From an uncultured Eubacteriales bacterium (lineage in GTDB: Bacteria; Bacillota; Clostridia; Oscillospirales; Oscillospiraceae): a stretch of 64,000 nt of DNA. Positions 16,968 to 25,502 of this stretch are shown here, one piece after another; position 1 is the first letter of the stretch, and each line of letters begins with the position of its first letter. The stretch is from NCBI GenBank assembly GCA_902465435.1, contig CABQNH010000005.1, forward strand, positions 1 through 64,000, read 5' to 3'. Made by a program: the position numbers and the translations under genes. The notes beneath the pieces were generated by a model. The model worked only from the letters and a program-made list of their open reading frames with translations, made no database searches and had not been told where the DNA came from.

Positions 16968-17257
16968 TCCGGAATGGCACGCACGACCTGCGTGTCCGTC
17001 ACATAGCGCTCCTTCAGCGTCCGCACGAGCGCCATATGCGGCTGTGACAAATGCCGCGCCTGCTGCTCGGCCGACTGCCAGCGCTCTACCAGCAGAAGCT
17101 CGTCGTCGTGAAGCTGCGCGCGGTAATAGGCGTACTGCACAGCGCCGTCCTCCGCCCGAATCTTTGCAAGCACGCCGCTCTCCTCCATTTCCCGCAGAAA
17201 AGCCTCCGTGCAGCCGGGCTTCATCGTATAGGTGACCAAAAACAAACGTTCTTCCAT
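16964..17257 (-). CDS. Antibiotic biosynthesis monooxygenase (ABM) domain protein
   Basis: A 97-residue single-domain ABM/dimeric alpha-beta barrel protein. It has the ferredoxin-like strand pattern: FLVTYTMKPG, the helix TEAFLREMEESG, strands VQYAYYRAQ and ELLLVERW, and the closing HLSQPHMAL helix. Members are small quinol or haem-related oxygenases or detoxification enzymes, many of unknown substrate. It heads the minus-strand operon with the TetM-NYN and YlmH genes and overlaps the fusion gene by 4 bp. Its link to translation is unclear. Confidence 0.85.
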   Translation of the reverse strand: MEERLFLVTYTMKPGCTEAFLREMEESGVLAKIRAEDGAVQYAYYRAQLHDDELLLVERWQSAEQQARHLSQPHMALVRTLKERYVTDTQVVRAIPE

Positions 17258-17351
17258 GTGCGTTCTCCTTTACCGAAGCAAGCGTTTTCGGGCGCGGCTT
17301 TCCGCCGCGCGGCCGTTGTTTTGGGCACGGCTCCACCCGTTTTCCTTTCTC

Positions 17352-17380
17352 ATTATAATTTGCAATTGCAAGGAAGTCAA
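17352..17380 (-). promoter_or_regulatory. Promoter of ABM/TetM-NYN/ylmH operon with palindromic spacer
   Basis: On the minus strand TTGACT (17380-17375), 17 bp, TATAAT (17357-17352). The spacer contains a perfect 12-bp palindrome, TTGCAATTGCAA (17360-17371), a candidate operator for an unidentified repressor. Confidence 0.8.
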
Positions 17381-17459
17381 TGCGCCTGTGCGGCTGCCCC
17401 GGCGAACTGTCAGGAAAGTCCGGAAAATAAGGCCGCCTCTGAATCCACACCCGCAGATG

Positions 17460-17663
17460 TACACAAATACGGCAGGGCACGCATTCCGAAGTGCGTCAAG
17501 GCAACGAATCGCATCCTATTTTGCACCGTATTGGTTCGAATTTCCCTGCGAAAAGAGAATGGCCGCGTTTCAGATAAAAAGGGTCAAAATTATGTTCCCG
17601 TTTTGCCCGTTCCGGGCTTTATGGACCGTTCGCGATATCCCCCTACCGGGGATGTCGTTTTTT
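17460..17663 (+). repeat. Degenerate copy of the composite repeat ending in a terminator-like hairpin
   Basis: Aligns by eye in order with copy 1: GTACACAAATACGGCAGGGC corresponds to module Z (GTACATAGGTACGGTAGGGC), then the AT-rich spacer, then TTTTGCCCGTTCCGGGCTTT to box A. A copy-specific hairpin follows (CGATATCCCC 17633-17642, GGGGATGTCG 17648-17657, one G-T pair) and then TTTTTT. Diverged and without module Y. It lies 66 bp before the cooS promoter and may insulate it from upstream transcription. Confidence 0.65.
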
Positions 17664-17728
17664 CTTTCTGCGGATTTCGTAATCGGGAAAAAATTATCGA
17701 TTTTTGCGGTTTTCGCGCGGCAAAGCGG

Positions 17729-17757
17729 TTGACATCTCCCGCGTTCCTTGCTAAAAT
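17729..17757 (+). promoter_or_regulatory. Promoter of cooS-cooC-acsB
   Basis: TTGACA (17729-17734), 17-bp spacer, TAAAAT (17752-17757). The leader before the cooS start is about 115 nt. Confidence 0.82.
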
Positions 17758-17877
17758 ACGAATGGATTATAAGCGGTGGTATGTCTCTTTGCGTGCTGCC
17801 GCAGGGCTCTTGACCCGCGGAAAATTCCGCAGGTCAATCTTTGTTCGCCCGTAACACTATCTTAGGAGGAACACACT

Positions 17878-19779
17878 TTGAAGGAATGGGATCGTTTCAT
17901 CACGGTGGAGCAGATGGAGGATGCAACCAATCAGCTGCTCGAAACCGGAAAAAAGGTCGGCGCTGACTCCTGGCAGCAGCGCGCCAAGAACCAGACCCCC
18001 CACTGCGGCTTCGGCGAAGGCGGCACCTGCTGCCGAATCTGCTCCATGGGACCCTGCCGCATCACCCCGAAGGCGCCGCGCGGCATTTGCGGCTGTGATG
18101 TGCACGGCATCGTCGCAAGAAACTATCTGCGCTTTACCGCAGGCGGCTCCGCAACGCACTCCGATCACGGCCGCGAGATCTGCCATACGCTGTACCAGAC
18201 CCGCGAGGGCGGCAACTACCAGATCAAGGATCCGGAAAAGCTGCTTCGCATCGCCAGGGAATGGGGCGTGGAGACCGACGGCAAGGACATCTACGATCTG
18301 GCGCACGAGATCGCCGAGATGGCGCTGCTTGAATACGGCAAGCCCTTCGGCGTGCAGCGCTTCCTCAAGCGCGCGCCGGAGCATACCCAGAAGCTCTGGA
18401 AGGATGCCGGGATTGAGCCGCGCGCCATTGACCGCGAGGTCAGCCAGTCCTTACATATGACGCACATGGGCTGCTCCTCCCTGCCGGAGGCTTTGATCCG
18501 CCAGTCCCTGCGCGCCGGTCTGTCCGACGGCTGGGGCGGCTCCATGGCAGGCACGGAGTTCTCCGATGTCATGTTCGGCACGCCGAAGCCCATTGACACG
18601 ACCGCCAACATCGGCGTCATGGAAAAGGATAACGTCAACATCATTGTCCATGGCCACGACCCCTCTCTTTCCGAAATGGTCGTTTATTATGCCAACGACC
18701 CCGAAATGATCGCCTACGCCAAGGAAATGGGCGCAAAGGGCATCACCGTCTCCGGCGTCTGCTGCACGGCGAACGAGGTCGCCATGCGTCACGGCATTCC
18801 GATGGCGGGCAACTTCCTCTCGCAGGAAAACGTCGTCCTGACCGGTGCCTGTGAAGCCATCGTCGTGGACGTGCAGTGCATTTTCCCCGCGCTCGGCCCG
18901 CTGTCGAAGTGCTTCCACACCAAGTTCATCACGACCTCCCCGATCGCACGCATTCCGGACTCCGAGTTCATTCAGTTCAGCGCGGAGGATGCCGGTGAAA
19001 ACGCAAAGGCAATCGTGAAGCTCGCCATTGAAAACTTCAAAAACCGCAAGCCCGAGCTTGTGAACATTCCGAACCTCAAGACCAAGGCGCGCGTCGGCTA
19101 CTCCGTCGAAGCGATCAAAAAGTGCCTGGACGGCGTCTGCAACACCCATGTCGATTCCTTCGGCACCCTGAAACCGCTGGCCGACGTCGTAAAATCCGGC
19201 GTCCTGCGCGGCGCTGTCGCAATGGTCGGCTGCAACAACCCGAAGGTTCGTCCCGACACCGCGCACATTGAGCTGATGAAGAAGCTCCTGAAGAACGATA
19301 TCATCGTCATCGTCAGCGGCTGCTCGGCGCAGGCCGCCGCTAAGGCAGGCCTTCTGGATCCCGATGCCAAGGACTTCTGCGGCGAGGGTCTTCGCCGTGT
19401 CTGCGAGCTGGTCGGCATCCCGCCGGTGCTGCATATGGGCTCCTGCGTGGATATCTCCCGTATGATGATCCTTGCCTCCGATCTTGCCAAGGATTGGGGC
19501 TGCAACATCTCCCAGCTTCCGCTTTGCGGCTGCGCGCCGGAGTGGATGTCTGAAAAGGCCGTCTCTATCGGCAACTATGTTATCGCTACCGGCATCGACA
19601 CCTTCCTCGGCGTCGATCCCTATACCAAAGGCTCCTCCGAGGTCACCGCACTGCTGCAGGGCGAGCACGGCGTCAAGGATTGGGTCGAAGCAAACTTCAC
19701 GGTCGAGCTGGACATTGAAAAGCTCGGCGACCGCATGATGGAAACCATCGAAGCCAAGCGGCAGGCGCTGGGAATCTGA
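17878..19779 (+). CDS. cooS: Anaerobic carbon monoxide dehydrogenase catalytic subunit
   Basis: A 633-residue Ni-Fe CO dehydrogenase, of family length. The N-terminal cysteines Cys43, Cys51, Cys52, Cys55, Cys60, Cys71 and Cys73 (HCGFGEGGTCCRICSMGPC and GICGCD) supply the B and D clusters. Downstream C-cluster ligands are visible in GVCCTANE, VGCNNPK, VSGCSAQA and MGSCVDISR. It interconverts CO and CO2 and, with acetyl-CoA synthase, makes acetyl-CoA. The start is a TTG at 17878, fixed by AGGAGGA exactly 7 bp before it. It is first in the cluster with cooC and acsB, which points to a role in the Wood-Ljungdahl pathway rather than CO-dependent energy metabolism alone. Confidence 0.96.
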   Translation: MKEWDRFITVEQMEDATNQLLETGKKVGADSWQQRAKNQTPHCGFGEGGTCCRICSMGPCRITPKAPRGICGCDVHGIVARNYLRFTAGGSATHSDHGREICHTLYQTREGGNYQIKDPEKLLRIAREWGVETDGKDIYDLAHEIAEMALLEYGKPFGVQRFLKRAPEHTQKLWKDAGIEPRAIDREVSQSLHMTHMGCSSLPEALIRQSLRAGLSDGWGGSMAGTEFSDVMFGTPKPIDTTANIGVMEKDNVNIIVHGHDPSLSEMVVYYANDPEMIAYAKEMGAKGITVSGVCCTANEVAMRHGIPMAGNFLSQENVVLTGACEAIVVDVQCIFPALGPLSKCFHTKFITTSPIARIPDSEFIQFSAEDAGENAKAIVKLAIENFKNRKPELVNIPNLKTKARVGYSVEAIKKCLDGVCNTHVDSFGTLKPLADVVKSGVLRGAVAMVGCNNPKVRPDTAHIELMKKLLKNDIIVIVSGCSAQAAAKAGLLDPDAKDFCGEGLRRVCELVGIPPVLHMGSCVDISRMMILASDLAKDWGCNISQLPLCGCAPEWMSEKAVSIGNYVIATGIDTFLGVDPYTKGSSEVTALLQGEHGVKDWVEANFTVELDIEKLGDRMMETIEAKRQALGI

Positions 19780-19811
19780 TTGATTTTCCCCGATCACATG
19801 AGGCAATTACC

Positions 19812-20597
19812 ATGAAAGTAGCAATTACAGGAAAGGGCGGCGTGGGAAAAACCACCCTCTCGTCCACGCTGGCACGGCTCTACGCCGACGAAGGACGAAC
19901 CGTCCTTGCGGCCGACGTGGATCCCGACGCCAACCTTGGACTGGCGCTCGGCCTCTCCGAAGAAGAGGTCAACGCCATCGTCCCCATCTCCAAGATGCGC
20001 TCCTTGGTGGAGGAACGCACCGGCGCAAACGAATTCAACAAATTCTTCAAGCTCAATCCGCAGGTTTCGGATATCCCCGATAAATTTTCAAAGGATATCC
20101 ACGGCGTGAAGCTGCTCGTCATGGGCACGGTGGAAACCGGCGGCTCCGGCTGCGTTTGCCCGGAGCATGTCATGCTCAAGGCGATTTTGTCCGCCCTCGT
20201 CTTTCGTAAGGACGACGTTGTCATCATGGACATGGAGGCAGGGCTGGAGCATCTCGGCCGCGGCACAGCCAGCGGCATGGATCAGTTCATCGTCGTGATT
20301 GAGCCGGGCGCGCGCAGCATCCAGACCTACGAAAAGGTCAAACAGCTTGCGCGGGATCTCGGCATCACCAAGGTGCAGGTCGTCGCCAACAAGATTCGCA
20401 GCGAGGAGGATCGGGACTTCATCCGCAGCCGGATCCCCGAGGAGGATCTTCTCGGCTTCCTGAGCTACAACCCCGAAGTGATCGACGCTGACCGCAGGGG
20501 GCTTTCCCCCTATGATTGCAGTCCGACGGCGGTTGCGGAAATCCGCGCCATTAAGGACAAAATTGATCAACAAATTAACGATTCGAAAGGAATGTAA
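19812..20597 (+). CDS. cooC: CooC-type nickel-insertion ATPase for CODH/ACS
   Basis: A 261-residue MinD/ParA-like ATPase. The deviant P-loop GKGGVGKTT is at 7-15. The Cys114-x-Cys116 pair (GSGCVCPEH) is the dimer-interface metal site known from CooC. It uses ATP to help place nickel in the CODH C-cluster, and related AcsF acts on acetyl-CoA synthase. Lying between cooS and acsB, it could serve either enzyme. It starts 32 bp after cooS. Confidence 0.93.
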   Translation: MKVAITGKGGVGKTTLSSTLARLYADEGRTVLAADVDPDANLGLALGLSEEEVNAIVPISKMRSLVEERTGANEFNKFFKLNPQVSDIPDKFSKDIHGVKLLVMGTVETGGSGCVCPEHVMLKAILSALVFRKDDVVIMDMEAGLEHLGRGTASGMDQFIVVIEPGARSIQTYEKVKQLARDLGITKVQVVANKIRSEEDRDFIRSRIPEEDLLGFLSYNPEVIDADRRGLSPYDCSPTAVAEIRAIKDKIDQQINDSKGM

Positions 20598-20601
20598 CAG
20601 C

Positions 20602-22740
20602 ATGGGATTATTTGACAGAGTATTCCGTGGCTCCGATGAAATGTTTGCAAAGGCTGAATCCGAGCTGAATGCCGTCATCGCCGAGCTTGGCGAAGACGCC
20701 CCCCTTACCATGCCCTCTACCGCTTACTATCTCGCCTGCATCTACGCCTATCTCGGCAAGAAGGTCACGAACCTGCGCGAGCTGAAGGACGCCCTGCAGG
20801 ACGTCAAGGCAATGATGCTCCGCGAGTATCGCACCAATTCGATCTTCCAGTCCGGCATCGGCACAGCCATCGCCGCTGAGATCATCGAGGCCTGCAAGTA
20901 TGCCCGCACCGACGCTCCCTATGAGGGCAGCAAATACCACGGCCACTTTGTGGACGCCGAGGTGCGTGAACTTGGCGTTCCGCTTGTTACGGGCGACATC
21001 CCCGGCTTTGTCGTCATGATCGGTGCGGCTCCCTCCACCGAGGAAGCCGTCGAGACGGTCAAGGGGTATCAGTCCCGCGGCATCTTCGTCTTCCTCATCG
21101 GCGGCATCATTGACCAGATGTACGAAGCAAACGTCGCTATGGGCTTCCCCGTCCGCGTCGTTCCGGTCGGTCAGGATATCTGGGCCGTCGGTCACGTCAT
21201 TTCTCTGGTTGTCCGCGCCGCAATGATTTTCGGCAACATTCAGCCCGGCGACGTGGAAGGCTTCCACGACTATACGATGAAGCGCATCAACGCGTTTGTC
21301 AACGCGTATAAGCCGGTCGCGGATATCGTCGTCGCCTGCGGCGCCGGCGCCATCAAGCTGGGCTTCCCCGTCATCACGAATGACGAGGATGACATGTGGG
21401 CTGTTCCGAAGTCCCTGATCATCCAGACGAACACCAAGGATTGGATCGAAACGTCTCTGGAAGCCCGTGATATTAAGATCAAGATCACAAATATTGAGAT
21501 CCCCGTTTCCTATTCCTCCGCCTTTGAGGGCGAGATCATCCGTAAGGGTGATATGCAGGTCGAGGTGGACGGCTCGCGCAAGGACTGCTTCGAGCTGGTC
21601 GTGACCAAGGATGCAGCGGAAATCGAGGATCACAAGATTGAAGTCGTCGGTCCCGAGATGGACGAAATTCCGGTCGGCTCCAAGATTTCTCTGAGCTATA
21701 CCGTCGAGGTTGCGGGCAAGAACATGCAGCCGGACTTTGAGCCGGTCTTTGAGCGCAAGATTCACCAGTTCTTAAACTGCGTCGAGGGTCTGATGCACAC
21801 CGGTCAGAGAGACATGATCCGTGTTCGTGTCAGCAAGGCCGACTTTGAGGCAGGCTTCCGCTTCAAGCACATCGGCGAGGTGCTGTACGCCAAGATCAAG
21901 AGCGAATTTGACACGGTCGTTGACAAGTGTCAGGTCAAGATCGTGGTCGGCGACGAAGAAAACGCCGCCCTGCGTCACCACGCCAATGAGATCTTCGATG
22001 CCCGTGACGAGCGTCTGAAGTCCATGACCGACGAGTCCGTCCCGGTCTTCTATTCCTGCATCATGTGCCAGGCTTTCTCCCCGAGCCATGTCTGCATCGT
22101 GACGCCGGAGCGTCTGGGCCTTTGCGGCGCCGTCTCCTGGCTGGACGCCAAGGCAACCAACGAGCTGGATCCGCAGGGTCCCTGCCAGGTCGTCACCAAG
22201 GAGCGCTGCATCGACGAGCGCGTCGGCCGTTACGAGGACGTGGATGAAGCCGTCGCCCTTTACAGCCACGGTGCTCTGGAGCATGTCACGCTGTACTCCC
22301 TGCTGGAGGATCCGATGACCTCCTGCGGCTGCTTCGAGTGCATCTGCGGCATTGAGCCTGTCTCTATGGGCGTTGTCATCACCACCCGTGAGCACACCGG
22401 CATGACCCCGCTCGGCATGACCTTCTCTGAAATGGCCTCCATGACCGGCGGCGGCGTGCAGACCCCGGGCTTTATGGGTCACGGCAAGCATTACATTGCT
22501 TCTCACAAGTTCCTCAAGGCAGAGGGCGGCGTCGGCCGTCTTGTCTGGCTGCCGAAGGAGCTGAAGGAGCAGATTCGCGACAAGCTGAACGAAACAGCAA
22601 AGGATCTTTACGGCATTGAGAACTTTGCGGATATGATCGCGGACGAGACGATCTGCGGCGACGGCGATCCCGAAGCCCTGCTCGCCTATCTCACCGAGGT
22701 CAACCACCCGGTTCTCTCCATGGAACCCTTTGATATGTAA
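20602..22740 (+). CDS. acsB: Acetyl-CoA synthase (CODH/ACS beta subunit)
   Basis: A 712-residue acetyl-CoA synthase. The A-cluster ligands are complete: Cys486, Cys489, Cys498 and Cys508 for the 4Fe-4S part (CIMCQAFSPSHVC, then LC) and Cys575-Gly-Cys577 for the distal nickel (SCGCFECICG). The spacing equals that of the Moorella enzyme. It joins CO, a corrinoid-bound methyl group and CoA to acetyl-CoA. The ATG at 20602 has AAAGGAATG upstream and is 4 bp after cooC. No corrinoid protein (acsC/acsD) or methyltransferase (acsE) follows; the operon ends at the repeat beginning at 22785. Confidence 0.95.
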   Translation: MGLFDRVFRGSDEMFAKAESELNAVIAELGEDAPLTMPSTAYYLACIYAYLGKKVTNLRELKDALQDVKAMMLREYRTNSIFQSGIGTAIAAEIIEACKYARTDAPYEGSKYHGHFVDAEVRELGVPLVTGDIPGFVVMIGAAPSTEEAVETVKGYQSRGIFVFLIGGIIDQMYEANVAMGFPVRVVPVGQDIWAVGHVISLVVRAAMIFGNIQPGDVEGFHDYTMKRINAFVNAYKPVADIVVACGAGAIKLGFPVITNDEDDMWAVPKSLIIQTNTKDWIETSLEARDIKIKITNIEIPVSYSSAFEGEIIRKGDMQVEVDGSRKDCFELVVTKDAAEIEDHKIEVVGPEMDEIPVGSKISLSYTVEVAGKNMQPDFEPVFERKIHQFLNCVEGLMHTGQRDMIRVRVSKADFEAGFRFKHIGEVLYAKIKSEFDTVVDKCQVKIVVGDEENAALRHHANEIFDARDERLKSMTDESVPVFYSCIMCQAFSPSHVCIVTPERLGLCGAVSWLDAKATNELDPQGPCQVVTKERCIDERVGRYEDVDEAVALYSHGALEHVTLYSLLEDPMTSCGCFECICGIEPVSMGVVITTREHTGMTPLGMTFSEMASMTGGGVQTPGFMGHGKHYIASHKFLKAEGGVGRLVWLPKELKEQIRDKLNETAKDLYGIENFADMIADETICGDGDPEALLAYLTEVNHPVLSMEPFDM

Positions 22741-22784
22741 CGACGAAACGCCTCGCAGCGTAAAAGCAACGCTGCAAATCCAAA

Positions 22785-23092
22785 GGAGCTGCCTTCCGCG
22801 AAGGCAGCTCCCCAGGCTGTCAATAAAGTCCGTAACCGTCAAAATGAGAAAACATTTTTGGCGTTTTCTATACGAATCGCATCTATCCTGTTTTTGGAGA
22901 ATTTCAAACAAATACGGTTCAAGAAGTGAATAAAGTTTATTATTTTGACTTACTTCGGAACTCGCGCCCTACCGTACCTATGTACGCCTACGGGCGCGAG
23001 TTTCTTGTATTCCGAACTTTCTTGATCGTCTGTCAGCGTGTCAAAAAGGTTTTTTGACACGCTGAGGAGCTGCCTTCCGCGAAGGCAGCTCC
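22785..23092 (-). repeat. Composite palindromic intergenic repeat, copy 2
   Basis: Read on the minus strand, the order is X2 (23092-23066; GGAGCTGCCTT, loop, complement), Y (23065-23033; same TCAGCGTGTC hairpin as copy 1), Z (CTCGCGCCC/GGGCGCGAG, about 22930-23025), AT-rich spacer, box A (about 22846-22813; same sequence as 135-168), X2 again (22811-22785). The two X2 hairpins are identical to each other but unrelated to X1 of copy 1. The X-to-X period is 281 bp, against 291 bp in copy 1. It directly follows acsB and X2 may act as its terminator. Confidence 0.88.
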
Positions 23093-23303
23093 CTTTATTG
23101 TAATTATCGAAAGGAAACCGCCAATATGGCGGCGTTCTGATTCCCGCTTGCGCGCACCGGAAGCGAATTTGCTTTTCCCTCCTTGAATTCTCCTTTTCCC
23201 GCCGCGCCAAGTGCAGCGGCATCTCTTTTTCTTTCTTTTTCTCTTCGGTGCAAACCGTTTTCAGTTTTTCACGTCAATAAGGGTGAAAAGCCTTTTCCAC
23301 ATT

Positions 23304-23508
23304 TAAGGAAGCTCTGATCCCGGCAGCAAGCACGGACGGCGCAAGCTTTTTCATCCGGTCGGCATCAGCGCCACAGTGAAATGCCGCTTCAGGCCACACT
23401 GCAAGCGGGCCATCGGATGCCATGCCTGATGGACACCTGACTTTCAGTCCAAATCACCGGCTGCAAAATCCGTTTTCCGCCGCAGGCGATCGATTCAGAG
23501 CTTCCTTA
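23304..23508. mobile_element. MITE-like element with 14-bp terminal inverted repeats
   Basis: TAAGGAAGCTCTGA (23304-23317) and its exact complement TCAGAGCTTCCTTA (23495-23508) bound a 205-bp GC-rich segment with no gene. The ends resemble insertion-sequence termini, so this is probably a non-autonomous miniature element. A clear target duplication is not visible. It ends 17 bp before the ECF sigma factor start codon and therefore occupies its upstream control region. The stretch 23093-23303 shows nothing I can name. Confidence 0.65.
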
Positions 23509-23525
23509 GAAAGGACGCAAACCGC

Positions 23526-24080
23526 ATGACTGATTCCGAGCTGCTTTCCCTTTATCTCTGCCGCGATGAGGCGGCGATTCCCGCATCACAGCAGCAGTAC
23601 GGCGCGCTGTGCTTCGCGCTGGCAAACCGCATATTGGAGAATCCCGAGGACGCCGAGGAGTGCGTTGCCGATACCTGGCTGCGCGCTTGGAATGCCATTC
23701 CGCCGGAGGAGCCGCAAAACCTCTGCGCCTATTTCTCCAAAATCGTGCGAAACCTCGCCTTCGACCGCTACCGTGCGCGGCACACCCAATCGCGCGGCGG
23801 CATGGCGGCGCTGGCACTTGACGAACTTGCGGAGTGCCTGCCGGCCAACGGCACGACAGCCGACGCGCTGGAGCAAAAGCTATTGCGGGAGAGCCTGAAT
23901 TGCTTTCTGCATACGCTGCCGGAACGGGAATGCACGCTGTTCCTTCTGCGGTACTTCTACGCAATGCCGCTCCGGGAAATTGCAAAGCGCCTTTCTATGC
24001 GGGAGGGCACCGCAAAGTCCAGTCTTTTTCGCACGCGCAAGCGCCTACGAAGCCATTTAGAATCGGAGGGATTTCTATGA
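23526..24080 (+). CDS. ECF-type RNA polymerase sigma factor
   Basis: A 184-residue ECF sigma factor. Region 2 (about 10-80) includes the polymerase- and -10-binding helices NPEDAEECVADTWLRAWNAIPP and LCAYFSKIVRNLAFDRYR. Region 4 (about 118-175) has the HTH MPLREIAKRLSMREGTAKSSLFRTRKRLR. The stop overlaps the start of the next gene (ATGA), a membrane protein that looks like its anti-sigma factor. AAAGGAC precedes the ATG. The signal it answers is unknown. Confidence 0.92.
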   Translation: MTDSELLSLYLCRDEAAIPASQQQYGALCFALANRILENPEDAEECVADTWLRAWNAIPPEEPQNLCAYFSKIVRNLAFDRYRARHTQSRGGMAALALDELAECLPANGTTADALEQKLLRESLNCFLHTLPERECTLFLLRYFYAMPLREIAKRLSMREGTAKSSLFRTRKRLRSHLESEGFL

Positions 24081-25381
24081 AACAAGACGATCTTTACCGC
24101 GCACTGGGTGATATTGACGACGATCTGCTGCAGCGCAGTATGCGCAGAAGGCGTCCGGGACGAATGCTGCGCTTTTGCGCTGCCGCCTTTGCCGCCTGCA
24201 TTTGCTTTGCTGCCTGCGCCTTTCTCTGGCAAACGCTGCGGCATGACGCTCCGGACAGCACCGGCGCATCTGAGCAGCTCGCCGCTGTACAATCCTCTGC
24301 TCCATCCGACTCCCAGCCTGCAGCGCAGCAAATCGCGCTGTCCGAGCTGCCCCAGCTTGTTTTCTCTGAGCGCGACAGCGCTGATGCGGCCTTGGATATC
24401 GGCTTCCCCGCCGGCTGGTTTATCCGCCCTCTGGACGCGCAGACGCTTGCCGGGATCTGGGGCGTAGAGAACGGCGCGCTGCAATGGGAGGGATTTGATG
24501 TCTCCGACTGCGCGCTGACCGGCGAGGTCATCTACGGCGGCGATGGGAAGGTCTGGGAGGTCGCGCTTTCCGGCTCCTACGGCGACGGCAGCTTTACGGT
24601 TCGGCTCGCGCCGGAGCAGCTTCCCGCCGAATGCCTCGGCACCATGCCGGAGGAAAGCTGCGAGATTTACGGCGTGTCCGTTGACGCCGTACGCCGCGAG
24701 AATTCCTGCCGCATCACGTTTCTCCGCGGAAGCGGTGAAGACGCTGTCGGCGTCCGTATCGAGGCGGATTGGCAGACAGACGAACAAGCGTTGCAGGAGC
24801 TTCTCACGCGGCTGGTGTCCCAGTCGCTGCGTCCGGACGGCACGCTGTCACTTCACCAGCTTGATACGACCGATGTCCCGGAATGGCGCAGCGAAGAGCT
24901 GACCGAGGCGCAGGCGCGTGCGGAGGAGGGCTTCGGCTCCTATCTGCCGCAGACGCTTCCTGCCGACTACGTCTTCCATTCCGCGCACCGCGAGCTGGGC
25001 GAAAACCGCAACTCGCTCTCCATCGCCTATGAGACAAGCGGCTACCATTATCTCTGGATCACCGTAGATCGGTGTGCCGATCTCTCCACGCTGGTGTCCG
25101 CCGAGGATACGGCGCGTTATGACAAGCGGCTTTATTACGACAAGTCAACAAACCCGGACGCCCCGGTGGCGCCGGAGGAGTTCTCCATGACGCTCGATCA
25201 CCCGATCTTCCGGGCCGAGGAGCTGAGCTGGGATCTGATCGATGCGCGCACCACCCCCGGCGACGATGGCGCATCCTACCTCGACTTCGGCGTTCTCTAT
25301 CCGGACGGCACGGTGCTGCGCCTCACCGCACACGCGGACGCCGCCGACCTTCCGTCTTTGCTGCAATTTCTGCTGCCTTGA
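24077..25381 (+). CDS. Putative membrane anti-sigma factor
   Basis: A 434-residue protein: a short charged cytoplasmic N-terminus (MKQDDLYRALGDIDDDLLQRSMRRRR), one membrane helix (about 30-52, FCAAAFAACICFAACAFLWQ) and a large extracytoplasmic part of about 380 residues. The layout and the 4-bp overlap with the sigma gene are those of an ECF anti-sigma factor. The outer domain resembles DUF4367-type sensor regions only loosely (two repeated beta-rich parts, about 100-260 and 280-434). No zinc-binding HxxxCxxC motif is seen. Function inferred mainly from context. Confidence 0.75.
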   Translation: MKQDDLYRALGDIDDDLLQRSMRRRRPGRMLRFCAAAFAACICFAACAFLWQTLRHDAPDSTGASEQLAAVQSSAPSDSQPAAQQIALSELPQLVFSERDSADAALDIGFPAGWFIRPLDAQTLAGIWGVENGALQWEGFDVSDCALTGEVIYGGDGKVWEVALSGSYGDGSFTVRLAPEQLPAECLGTMPEESCEIYGVSVDAVRRENSCRITFLRGSGEDAVGVRIEADWQTDEQALQELLTRLVSQSLRPDGTLSLHQLDTTDVPEWRSEELTEAQARAEEGFGSYLPQTLPADYVFHSAHRELGENRNSLSIAYETSGYHYLWITVDRCADLSTLVSAEDTARYDKRLYYDKSTNPDAPVAPEEFSMTLDHPIFRAEELSWDLIDARTTPGDDGASYLDFGVLYPDGTVLRLTAHADAADLPSLLQFLLP

Positions 25382-25417
25382 TTTCGGCACACGGTTGAAA
25401 TTCTTCAAGAGAGCAGA

Positions 25418-25457
25418 TGGGCTGTGCTGCGAAAATTCGCAGCACAGCCCACTTTTT
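25418..25457 (+). terminator. Terminator of the sigma/anti-sigma operon
   Basis: A 16-bp perfect stem (25418-25433 with 25436-25451; TGGGCTGTGCTGCGAA and complement) followed by CTTTTT. Confidence 0.9.
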
Positions 25458-25502
25458 CATTCTATAAGCGATAAGCCTGCATTGTGTGAGCGTGCGTCTT
25501 CC

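Noticed and set aside
16968..17480. Long N-terminal extension of the TetM-NYN protein to 1039 residues
   Set aside because: It runs antisense-frame through the ABM gene and the promoter at 17352-17380; EF-G-like sequence begins only after 16937.
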